A stretch of 13,794 nt of DNA, taken from the NCBI GenBank assembly GCA_045541455.1, contig JAZQJA010000035.1, forward strand, positions 1 to 13,794. The letters run 5' to 3'. Each line of letters starts with the position of its first letter. The first letter of the stretch is position 1. This stretch comes from RGIG9041 sp045541455. GTDB lineage: Bacteria > Bacillota > Clostridia > Oscillospirales > QAKW01. A program made the position numbers and the translations under genes. The notes below the pieces were generated by a model that was given only the letters and a program-made list of their open reading frames with translations, was not told the DNA's origin and searched no databases. Below are positions 5,855 through 13,794 of the stretch, one piece after another.

Positions 5855-8800
5855 TTATAATTTAATTGTTTTGCCCAAGTATAAAGAATAAATATACCTC
5901 TCTTTAATAGGCATATTAAATATTTTTGTGCAGGCCAATGAATAATAATCAAGTTGTTCTTTATAAACAAATATAAAATCCTCTTCTTTTTGCATTTTAT
6001 CAGTTTTAAAATCAACAATTACTATTCCATCTTTTTCAATAAACATAAAATCTATTGCGCCTTGAATAATAATATTTTCTTCGTTAAGTTCATCCGGTAA
6101 GTTTGGGTCGGCAGTTTTTGCAGGTATTTCACTTATAAATTTATATTCTTTATAAATTTTTTCAGAATTCAAAGCACGATTCAACAAGGAGCTTTCTAAA
6201 AACGCCTTAATTTGCTCAATATTTAAAGATTTTATCTCATCCTCGGATAAAAATCCATATTCAGATAAATACTCAATTTGGTCGTTTAAATTAGCCTTAG
6301 CCTTATTAAAATCAGCGTACTGCATGAACTTGTGTAAAGCTGTTCCCTTTTCTGCAGAAGAAAGCCCTCCCTTTTCTGCAAAATATGGTTTTGCTAAATA
6401 CGTATAAGAATATTTATTAGATTTATGAACGAGATTAGATACTGAGGTCTTAGCCGTCAGATTTCTTAAATGATTATATGGATATTCATAGGAAAACTTT
6501 TCTTTGATTTCTTCGTGTTTTTCAAATGAATATGGTAAATTTGATTTGTTTTCTGAATCATCGTAAATATCTAGCGAATCATCACCGTTTGCATGTTCGT
6601 AAAATACTTTAAATAATTTGCCGTCATCACTATTAATGCTTGGCAAACCTAAAATACTTCTAGTTAGGTTACTGCATGATGATGAAAATGCTGCATCTAA
6701 AACCCAGTCAGAAAAGGCAAGAATTTTAGTTTTATCCATATAATCTTTTTCTTCAGTTTTATTTTCAAAATTATCTGAAATTAAAACCATTAGTTTTTCT
6801 TCTGCGCGAGTAAGTGCAACGTAATATATACGCATCTCTTCGCTTAATTGCTCTGCACGATCTTCAGCTAAAATTTCGTTAAATGCAGGAGTTGAAATTT
6901 TAACGTTATCGCCGTTTAAGTACTTAAACCCAACACCTAATTTATCACTAGCTAAAAAGCTTTCTCTAGATTCTTTATTAGAAAATCGTTTAGTGTTTAA
7001 GGCAATAATGCATATTGGATATTGCAGACCTTTTGCTTTGTGCATAGTCATAATTTTTACGGTGTTTTCTTTTTTATCTGGTTTTGCATCAGAGGTAAAT
7101 GATTTTGCAATTTTATCACAAAAAGCAATAAACGCAGGTAGTGAATAAGCATCGTTTTTATCAAAGCTAAAAGCCAATTCTTCAAATAAAGATAAGTTAT
7201 TTGCCCTAACTTTACCATTATCCATAGATAAAACAATTTCTTTAAAGTTGGTAAGTTTTAAAATATTATAAACTAATTCGCCCATAGAAACACTTGTAGA
7301 TAAATGCTTCATCTTCTTTAATAAGGCAATTGTATTTGACGCTTTTTTATTACCATCTTTTGAAGACTGGACTAAATCATCATATAAACACGAACGACCA
7401 ATGAGTTTTAATTCACCTATTTCTTCCATTGTATAGCCAAATAACGGAGAAACCAAAGCCGATATTAATGAAATATTATCTGTTTTTGAATTGATTGCTT
7501 TTAATAAAGAAAGCACAGTAATTACTTCATTTGATAATAACGGTGCATCACCACAAACAGAAAACGGAATATCATATTTTGATAAGATTTTTGCCATTGT
7601 TTCTATATTACCCATATCTGTTCTAACAAAAACGGCAAAATCTCCAAATTTTGCTTTTCTTAAACCACCGGTTTTCTCGTCTTTCAAAAACGGCGCCTTT
7701 AACATTTGTTCTTTAATATATTTGGCAATGTATTCGCCTTCTAATTCTACTTTAGTTAAAACGCCTTGATGATTTAATAGCACAATTTCTGTCGTAGGCT
7801 CATTATTTTCAGGAAATTTAGCTTCAAAATTCAACTTTTCATTAGTAGAATAATCAATCGAACCGACTTTTTCTGTCATTCTTCCTTCAAAGAAATAGTT
7901 TACAAAGTCGCAAACACCTTTTCTACTTCTAAAATTGCTCTTTAAGAAAATTCTGCGCGGTGTTGTTTCATCAGCATCGTCATAATCTGCAAAACTAACC
8001 TGCTTTTTCTTAAAGTTTTCGGGATTTGCACCCCTAAAACGATAAATACTTTGTTTCATATCGCCAACAGCAAATAGATTTTTACCATTGTTTGAAATTG
8101 CATTAAAGAAATAGTCTTGTAGATTATTAGTATCTTGATATTCGTCAACCATAACACAGTCAAATCTATTAACAAGTTCTTCACAAGAATTAGGAATAAC
8201 TTCTTCCCCATCTTCAAATTTACGCAATAAACTTAAGGCTAAACGCTGTGCGTGTTCAAAAGAAACATAACCATTTTCATCAAGTTTAGCATTTAATCTA
8301 TTAATAAATTCATGCATTATTTCAACGATAGCATTTACAGCAGCTTTACACTCTTTAAAGCTTTCAGTGATGGTTTTTGTATCATAACAATAAATTTTCT
8401 TTAATGCTTTAACACAAGCATCGTAAGATTTTTTATAAGATTTTACAGTGTCCATTATATCTTTAGGGGCCTTTTTTGAGACACTTGGCCACTTTGCTTT
8501 AAATACCACTAATAATTGATTAAAAATTTCAATGTAATCATTAGATTCTAAAGCTGTAAGTAAATTTCTGCAAACATTTGCTAAATCTTTAATAATGGGT
8601 AGCAATTTGCTTTCAGGGTCTAGTTGATAGGCTAAATTTTCAAGCTTTTCGTCAACACCATCTAAAGCACTAATATATTTAACGTTATATCCCTTTAGCC
8701 AATGCATAAAGCAAGGTTCATTATACATAGCAGATAAACTATTTAAATAATTTTCTCTCGAAATTTGATTCGCAACTTTTTCATAAAACCTTAAAAGCAA

Positions 8801-9310
8801 CGCTTTAGTTTGAAGATCATCAATATCGCCTGGAAATAATTTTAAAAGAGATGCTAACGCTTCATCATGCGAATTATATCTTTCTTTAAAAATCTCGGTT
8901 AAAATATTATATTTCATTAAATAGAATTCGCCGGTATCAATTACTTTTACAGTTGGAGAAACTCCTAAAATTTCAAAATATTCGCGTACCAAACGTAAGC
9001 ATATAGAGTCAGTAGTACCGATATATGCATTACTTAAAAGCATCATTTGTTCTTCTAATCTAGCGCTATCTTTTTGACTTGCAACTTCTTTTTGAATTCT
9101 TTGGTCAATACGAGAACGAAACTCTGCAGCCGCAGCATTAGTAAATGTAACCACCATTAATCTATCAGCAGAAATTTCTTTATTTACAATCATAGATACT
9201 ATTTTTTCTACTAAAACAGCAGTTTTGCCACTACCCGCGGCCGCAGAAACCAAAATTGGACCTTTAGAGTTTATGGCATTTCTTTGGTCGTCGGTTGGAT
9301 TAAAAATCAT
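5855..9310 (-). CDS. addA: AddA, helicase-nuclease subunit of the AddAB recombination complex
   Basis: An 1151-aa SF1A helicase fused to a RecB-type nuclease. With AddB it resects DNA double-strand ends until a Chi site and leaves a 3' single strand for RecA. Helicase motifs are intact: Walker A AAAGSGKT (23-30, Lys29), motif Ia VTFTNAAAAEF (54-64), motif II VDEYQDTN (388-395), motif III GDMKQSIYRFRG (416-427), motif IV NFRS (459-462), motif V MTMHKAKGLQYP (754-765) and motif VI YYVALTRAEEKL (829-840). The C-terminal nuclease keeps His993 (GTALHKFM), Asp1087 (GAIDFMF), Asp1100 and Lys1102 (VDFKTD) and Gln1119 (YKEQLDYY). It is slightly shorter than the 1232-aa Bacillus protein. The ATG at 9310 overlaps the end of addB by 11 bp, and its GAGGTG Shine-Dalgarno lies inside the addB reading frame, a sign of translational coupling and equal subunit synthesis. 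Confidence 0.98.
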   Translation of the reverse strand: MIFNPTDDQRNAINSKGPILVSAAAGSGKTAVLVEKIVSMIVNKEISADRLMVVTFTNAAAAEFRSRIDQRIQKEVASQKDSARLEEQMMLLSNAYIGTTDSICLRLVREYFEILGVSPTVKVIDTGEFYLMKYNILTEIFKERYNSHDEALASLLKLFPGDIDDLQTKALLLRFYEKVANQISRENYLNSLSAMYNEPCFMHWLKGYNVKYISALDGVDEKLENLAYQLDPESKLLPIIKDLANVCRNLLTALESNDYIEIFNQLLVVFKAKWPSVSKKAPKDIMDTVKSYKKSYDACVKALKKIYCYDTKTITESFKECKAAVNAIVEIMHEFINRLNAKLDENGYVSFEHAQRLALSLLRKFEDGEEVIPNSCEELVNRFDCVMVDEYQDTNNLQDYFFNAISNNGKNLFAVGDMKQSIYRFRGANPENFKKKQVSFADYDDADETTPRRIFLKSNFRSRKGVCDFVNYFFEGRMTEKVGSIDYSTNEKLNFEAKFPENNEPTTEIVLLNHQGVLTKVELEGEYIAKYIKEQMLKAPFLKDEKTGGLRKAKFGDFAVFVRTDMGNIETMAKILSKYDIPFSVCGDAPLLSNEVITVLSLLKAINSKTDNISLISALVSPLFGYTMEEIGELKLIGRSCLYDDLVQSSKDGNKKASNTIALLKKMKHLSTSVSMGELVYNILKLTNFKEIVLSMDNGKVRANNLSLFEELAFSFDKNDAYSLPAFIAFCDKIAKSFTSDAKPDKKENTVKIMTMHKAKGLQYPICIIALNTKRFSNKESRESFLASDKLGVGFKYLNGDNVKISTPAFNEILAEDRAEQLSEEMRIYYVALTRAEEKLMVLISDNFENKTEEKDYMDKTKILAFSDWVLDAAFSSSCSNLTRSILGLPSINSDDGKLFKVFYEHANGDDSLDIYDDSENKSNLPYSFEKHEEIKEKFSYEYPYNHLRNLTAKTSVSNLVHKSNKYSYTYLAKPYFAEKGGLSSAEKGTALHKFMQYADFNKAKANLNDQIEYLSEYGFLSEDEIKSLNIEQIKAFLESSLLNRALNSEKIYKEYKFISEIPAKTADPNLPDELNEENIIIQGAIDFMFIEKDGIVIVDFKTDKMQKEEDFIFVYKEQLDYYSLACTKIFNMPIKERYIYSLYLGKTIKL

Positions 9311-12300
9311 CGCAATTACACCTCATATATTCTAATGCTTCCTCAGTGTTTTTACTTGTATCAATTTTTACAAATTTTCGCTTATCTTCAATTCTACAAA
9401 TATTTTTAAAATCGCAATATGTGCAAGCTGTAATTAATCCTTGCTCATAAGGCCTAGCCTCAAAATTACCATCTAAAATTTCAGATTCCATTGCAACAAT
9501 TTTATGATTAACGTACTCAAATAAAGTGTAAAAATCTTCTACGTCAATTTGTGGGTTTTCTTTTCGTGTTTTATCATCGCTAAAGGTTGGAATAAACTCA
9601 CCACTTCTATCAAGCGCATAGTATAGTCGCGGATCGTTTGGAACAATACCGCTCATCTTCATTTTAGGGTTTTCTTGATTGTATCCACCGTTTGCAGGCA
9701 AGTAGAAGATGCCTGCCGGAACACAGAATTCTTTATCATAATTTTTGTGAAATGCATATAGATAAATAAGCATTTGAAGATTTAAACCATATAAAATATT
9801 GTTAATATTAATTTTTAAATTACCAGATTTATAGTCAACAATTCTAACGTAATTTACATTATCATTAACTCTGGAGTGAAAAATATCAACACGGTCGATA
9901 AAACCTGTAATATTAATCTTGTTTTTGCCCTGAATCTGTAAGGGTGGAATATCTTCCCCAATAGAATATTCACAGTATGTTGGATTAAATTCTGTATTTT
10001 TAAATTCTTCAGCAACACGATAAATGGTCTTTTTAGTTAAAGCAGCAATTTTATTAAATATAAACTTAAAACGATTATCTTCTAATAATTTTTCTGCTTT
10101 AATTACAGTTAAATATTCATTTAAATAATCGTCAACCAAATTATCTAAATCACTTTTATTAAAATTAGCTAGGTTTATTCCATATTTTTTAATTGATTGT
10201 TCTAAAACGTAGTGAACCATCGTTCCACGGTTCATAGTGTCAACTTCTGCAACTTTTTTCGTTTTTAAATTTAAAATGTACTTACAAAAATATGAAAATT
10301 TACACTTGTAAAACAGATCTATTCTTGAGGCGCTCATATTAACGTCATGATTAAAGTTTCTATCTGTAAAATCTTTACTTAAATGGGTATCCGTAACCTC
10401 TAAAGTTGAATTTAAATAACCGAGTTTATCATTATACTCAGTTTCTTTATAATAAGTTGTTAAAGGCTCGTGATATTCACTAAATTTTGGATTTAGCTCG
10501 GCAAGTATAGAAAATGAATTATCTTTTGTTTCAATTTTATCTTCAATATTAGATAAATCAACGCGATTGCAATTTGGAAATGCGTTTAAAGTATTGTTTA
10601 CTAAGCTTGTGGGCATGGTTTCTCCTGCATTTGAGCATGAGCATAAAAACACCTTTTCGCTCGAACAACAAGAAGATGAATATAATAAAAAGTTTTCGTT
10701 ATGTAAATATGTTATAAACTTATCAACGATATCAATATCGCAACTAATTAATTCCTTTCTATCGGTGTTCAAAAGCAGATCACTATCAGAAATCGTTGCC
10801 GGAAACTCATATTGATTCAATCCGATAACAAAAACTACTTTAGGCCTTGCAGGTCTAATTCGATCAGCACTACCGCACGAAACCTCATCAATCATCTGAG
10901 GAATAGTACCAATTGTTTTATTGGCAATGGTGTGTGAAAGTAGTTCCAAAAACTTTTTAGGTTGCATTTCAAAATTTTTAAAACATTTATGTAAAGAAGA
11001 TAATAAATCCATAAATGGCTCATAGCTGGCTTTACAAAAGTCAGCTTGTTTAAAGTTTTTATCTTCTTCCAGCACTTTTATGTATTGCTCTAATAATTTG
11101 TTAACACCTAAGCGAACAATAAAATTATAAATAGCTTCACAGTTTTTTGATGGATTATTCGTTAAGCTATATTTCAACGAAACAATAGGTTCAATAACCT
11201 TTTGCCTTATTTCATTAATCTTTTCTAATTTTTTAAGGCCGTTTTCCTTTTCTTCTTCATTTCTAAATTCATCTAGCCCCTTAACGCTCATATTCCAGCT
11301 ATTAAGCCATGTATCTCCATCAATTTTCCATAAAAATACATAATCCTCAAGCAAGGCAACATCATAATCGCTAACTAGATTAAAACCGCTTTTTAAAAAC
11401 TCAAAAATATTATCACTTTTTAGTGTTATTGCAGCATTAATAGCACTTATAACAAACCTCGAGATTGGTGAATATTTTAATGATTTTCTCTTATCAAAAA
11501 ATACTGGTATGTCATATTTTTCGCTATAAGCGGATAAATACCTATCGTATTTGTTAATATCACGAGAAACAATAACAAAATCACTGTACTTATATCCGTT
11601 TACTCTTACTAATCTATGGATCATTAAAAGAACTTCATCAATCATATCTGAAGGACTTTTTGAGTGCATAACGGCAACGTTTTCTGCGTTATTTAAGAAA
11701 ACTTCACCATCATTATTAAATATATGCTTTTCAAAAAAAGCTAAATCTTCATTAACATAAAAAGATTTTTCTAATAGTATAGGTTCTACTATTTTGCAAT
11801 TTACGTTATTTGCTTCTCTAGATATTTTATCGATTATATTATACACGTTACTAAAAATTTTAAGCCTACGACTAGCCATGTCTAATGGATCGCAACAAAA
11901 AGAGATTGTTACATTTTTAGCATCTCTCAATGCGCAGCGTAAAATTTTAATTTGTGCATTTGAAAAACTCTTAAAGCCATCAAAATATACGCATTTATCT
12001 TTGAAAAAGTTTTTTGAATTAATTGTCTCATATAATCTTTGAAGCTCATCTGCAGGATCTAAAAACTCTTTAGAAATAATTGCATTATATTCTAGTAAAA
12101 TTGCGACTAACTCTTTAACTTTGTTTTTTGTAGAGCTAACTTTGATTTTATTAATACTATTTTGAAGTTGGTCAAGTGTTACTGCAGATTCTTTTAATTC
12201 ATCACTAAGCTTTATTAATTTAGCTGCAAAATCAACATAATCGCAATAATTTTTATAAATAGCCAAAGATTCTTTAGCTTGACTTAAAGCCCTAAGCATT

Positions 12301-12554
12301 ATAATAACTTTATCAAAATTTCCCAACGTATCTCCGGCAGATCCACCATAAGTATTTCTTACAGTATCAATAAGCCTTGTAAAACTTAATACGTTATAAT
12401 TACCATATCCTTTTCTGAGAAGATTTCTTTCAGTTTCAAAAGTGAATTGTTCAGGCACAATAATTATACACTCGTCAACGTTTTGTTTTGTTGCAAGTTC
12501 ATATATTTTTTCAGTTTTACCGCTTGATGCACGACCTAATACAAATTGTAACAA
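9300..12554 (-). CDS. addB: AddB, iron-sulfur nuclease subunit of the AddAB recombination complex
   Basis: A 1084-aa partner of AddA. The N-terminus has a single Walker A, GRASSGKT (7-14, Lys13), followed by IIVPEQFTFETER. The later helicase motifs are degenerate, as expected for AddB, whose helicase-like core recognises Chi rather than unwinding. The C-terminal RecB-type nuclease shows His781 (GTMVHYVLE), Asp887 (GFIDRVD), Asp907 and Lys909 (IVDYKSG) and Gln927 (GLNLQM). The four cysteines that hold the 4Fe-4S cluster in Bacillus AddB are all present: Cys751 (FYKCKF) and Cys1044, Cys1047 and Cys1053 (C-x2-C-x5-C), so the nuclease should be active. The start is a rare TTG at 12554: AGGAG (12562-12566) is 7 nt upstream and the product then begins MLQFVLGRASSGKT, as AddB proteins do. 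It follows the glycosyltransferase gene by 10 nt and overlaps addA by 11 bp. Slightly short compared with the 1166-aa Bacillus protein. Confidence 0.97.
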   Translation of the reverse strand: MLQFVLGRASSGKTEKIYELATKQNVDECIIIVPEQFTFETERNLLRKGYGNYNVLSFTRLIDTVRNTYGGSAGDTLGNFDKVIIMLRALSQAKESLAIYKNYCDYVDFAAKLIKLSDELKESAVTLDQLQNSINKIKVSSTKNKVKELVAILLEYNAIISKEFLDPADELQRLYETINSKNFFKDKCVYFDGFKSFSNAQIKILRCALRDAKNVTISFCCDPLDMASRRLKIFSNVYNIIDKISREANNVNCKIVEPILLEKSFYVNEDLAFFEKHIFNNDGEVFLNNAENVAVMHSKSPSDMIDEVLLMIHRLVRVNGYKYSDFVIVSRDINKYDRYLSAYSEKYDIPVFFDKRKSLKYSPISRFVISAINAAITLKSDNIFEFLKSGFNLVSDYDVALLEDYVFLWKIDGDTWLNSWNMSVKGLDEFRNEEEKENGLKKLEKINEIRQKVIEPIVSLKYSLTNNPSKNCEAIYNFIVRLGVNKLLEQYIKVLEEDKNFKQADFCKASYEPFMDLLSSLHKCFKNFEMQPKKFLELLSHTIANKTIGTIPQMIDEVSCGSADRIRPARPKVVFVIGLNQYEFPATISDSDLLLNTDRKELISCDIDIVDKFITYLHNENFLLYSSSCCSSEKVFLCSCSNAGETMPTSLVNNTLNAFPNCNRVDLSNIEDKIETKDNSFSILAELNPKFSEYHEPLTTYYKETEYNDKLGYLNSTLEVTDTHLSKDFTDRNFNHDVNMSASRIDLFYKCKFSYFCKYILNLKTKKVAEVDTMNRGTMVHYVLEQSIKKYGINLANFNKSDLDNLVDDYLNEYLTVIKAEKLLEDNRFKFIFNKIAALTKKTIYRVAEEFKNTEFNPTYCEYSIGEDIPPLQIQGKNKINITGFIDRVDIFHSRVNDNVNYVRIVDYKSGNLKININNILYGLNLQMLIYLYAFHKNYDKEFCVPAGIFYLPANGGYNQENPKMKMSGIVPNDPRLYYALDRSGEFIPTFSDDKTRKENPQIDVEDFYTLFEYVNHKIVAMESEILDGNFEARPYEQGLITACTYCDFKNICRIEDKRKFVKIDTSKNTEEALEYMRCNCDDF

Positions 12555-12561
12555 TGTTGTT

Positions 12562-12567
12562 CTCCTA
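12562..12567 (-). promoter_or_regulatory. Shine-Dalgarno deciding the TTG start of addB, overlapping the upstream stop
   Basis: On the minus strand TAGGAG (12562-12567) serves twice: TAG (12565-12567) is the stop of the glycosyltransferase gene and AGGAG (12562-12566) is the addB ribosome binding site, 7 nt before the TTG. No ATG competes nearby. The arrangement suggests re-initiation by ribosomes finishing the upstream gene. Confidence 0.8.
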
Positions 12568-13737
12568 TTTTATATTTAATAAATTAAGCAAGTTTTCGAT
12601 AAAAATATCAATAGTAAAATTGTCATAAAAATAATTTTTACCATTTTCACCATAGTCTTGATATTTCTCAGTATTTAAAATAAAATCTTTCATATTATTT
12701 GCAAGTGATATATAATCTGACGGTTCGCAAACAACACCGCATTTAGAATTATTTATAATGTTTTCTGCACCTTTTCCAACGCTAGCAAAAACAGGTTTAC
12801 CTGCAGACATATATTCTTGAAGTTTTGCGGGTATAGTGTTGCCAACCTCGCCGTTTTGCTTTAACGTTAACAAGAAAGCATCAACTTTATTATAGCAGTC
12901 ATAAAGCACTTCTTTTGGTACTCTGCCAAAAAATTTAATTTTTTCGTTTAAATCTAGATCACTAACCATTTTTTTACAATTCTCTAGTTCACTGCCATCT
13001 CCGTAAATCTCTACACTAAAAGATAAATCTTTAATTTCATTAACAGCATTAATGATCGTGGGTATATCTTGAGCAGCTCCAATGTTTCCTCCAAAAGCAA
13101 ACACCAATTTTTCATTAAAGGGCTTGTCCTCTAAAATTAGCGGTTCACAATGTTGCGGTAAAAAATTAATTTTTTCTTTGTTTATTCCGTTAAAATCTGA
13201 TAAATAATTTTTAAATGGTTCAGAAGTAACTGCTAATACATCAGCCTTTTTATATGCCCATTTAGAATATAAATGCATCAGTTTAAACAAAGGATTTTTT
13301 TCTCCAACGTTCCAAACCTTAAGAGATTCAGGCCACAAATCTAAGCAATATAAAAATAAAGGCAACTTAAATACCTTTTTTGCTTTTATTGCTGCATGAG
13401 CCATTAATACAGGAGAAGTTTGATAAGAAAAAACAACGTCAAAATTATTTTCTAGTTTTTTGATAGCTTTAGTAGAAGAACGCATAAAAGAAAAATAATT
13501 TTTTGCTCTATTAACAATTCCTGTTTTTCTTTCGGCGGTTTTAACACGAATTATTTTCACACCATTATATTCATCGATGAATTTGGTTTTGTATTCTTCG
13601 GGAATAAAGCCGGTCGCATAATCAGGTGTGGAGGTTAATACAGTAACGTTATTACCTCTTTTAACAAGTTCCGTTGCAATTTCATTAATTCTAAAATTAT
13701 CAGGGAAAAAGTGTTGTGAAACAACCAAAATATTCAT
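12565..13737 (-). CDS. Glycosyltransferase family 4 (WbuB/WcaI-like)
   Basis: A 390-aa GT-B-fold glycosyltransferase. The N-terminal acceptor domain begins MNILVVSQHFFPDNFRINEI with the family's RG-x3-TVLTS and PDY segments, and has the CLDLWPESL motif typical of WbuB-like enzymes. The C-terminal nucleotide-sugar domain shows FGGNIGAAQDIPT (about 215-227), EIYGDGSE (243-250), KIKFFGRV and IPAKLQEYMSAGKPV (302-316). Such enzymes transfer a sugar, often an N-acetylated aminosugar, onto a lipid-linked oligosaccharide at the inner face of the membrane during capsule, O-antigen or cell-wall glycan assembly. Donor and acceptor cannot be read here. The start is ATG 13737, with GAGGTG (13742-13747) just upstream; a TTG at 13749 overlaps the Shine-Dalgarno and is rejected. 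A TATAAT-like box (minus strand, 13766-13771) lies upstream but its -35 is poor, so the operon may begin outside the window. It is cotranscribed with addB, with no known functional link. Confidence 0.93.
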   Translation of the reverse strand: MNILVVSQHFFPDNFRINEIATELVKRGNNVTVLTSTPDYATGFIPEEYKTKFIDEYNGVKIIRVKTAERKTGIVNRAKNYFSFMRSSTKAIKKLENNFDVVFSYQTSPVLMAHAAIKAKKVFKLPLFLYCLDLWPESLKVWNVGEKNPLFKLMHLYSKWAYKKADVLAVTSEPFKNYLSDFNGINKEKINFLPQHCEPLILEDKPFNEKLVFAFGGNIGAAQDIPTIINAVNEIKDLSFSVEIYGDGSELENCKKMVSDLDLNEKIKFFGRVPKEVLYDCYNKVDAFLLTLKQNGEVGNTIPAKLQEYMSAGKPVFASVGKGAENIINNSKCGVVCEPSDYISLANNMKDFILNTEKYQDYGENGKNYFYDNFTIDIFIENLLNLLNIK

Positions 13738-13794
13738 AAAACACCTCAAAGATATTATTAAAATAATTATATTACTTAAGTCGGATCGTAGCCA

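Overview
The window looks like chromosome from a low-GC, endospore-forming member of the Firmicutes (Clostridia), probably an anaerobic gut-type lineage. The evidence is very AT-rich DNA, strong AGGAG-type ribosome binding sites, sigma-A-like promoters with extended -10 boxes, the Firmicutes-type AddAB recombination nuclease, and two sporulation proteins (SpoIVB and a YlmC/YmxH-family PRC-barrel protein). Genus cannot be read from the sequence.

Left part (1-3060): a 5'-truncated AraC-family regulator on the plus strand converges on a sodium-coupled amino-acid transporter (NSS family), with a shared bidirectional terminator between them. The transporter has its own promoter. Right of it lies a minus-strand gene for a C-terminally membrane-anchored, TPR-like protein of unknown function, closed by a strong terminator.

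Middle part (3041-4218): this is the unusual region. Upstream of the TPR-like gene, a very good promoter drives a predicted minus-strand RNA of about 213 nt. It has several perfect long-range helices, a 15-bp apical-loop to 3'-tail pairing (pseudoknot or switch), and a cUUCGg-capped terminator that ends only 5 nt before the ribosome binding site of the TPR-like gene. It is either a free-standing structured ncRNA (raiA-like or 6S-like possibilities) or a leader that controls the gene by attenuation. Next to it, a 908-bp unit carries one orphan plus-strand gene (184 aa, GTG start) with its own promoter and terminators. It is bounded by near-identical 40/42-nt inverted repeats that both fold as outward-facing terminators, as a small mobile cassette would be.

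Right part (4217-13737): five minus-strand genes read leftwards: a GT4 glycosyltransferase, addB, addA, a YlmC/YmxH-family gene and spoIVB. The glycosyltransferase, addB and addA are tightly coupled: the glycosyltransferase stop overlaps the addB Shine-Dalgarno, and addB and addA overlap by 11 bp. AddA and AddB together process DNA double-strand ends for RecA-dependent repair. SpoIVB signals from forespore to mother cell during sporulation. spoIVB is not followed by spo0A as in most spore formers; a terminator and the inverted-repeat cassette occupy that place.

Several starts are set here from ribosome binding sites: YlmC/YmxH at 5811, the glycosyltransferase at 13737, the orphan gene at GTG 3467, and addB at a TTG at 12554.
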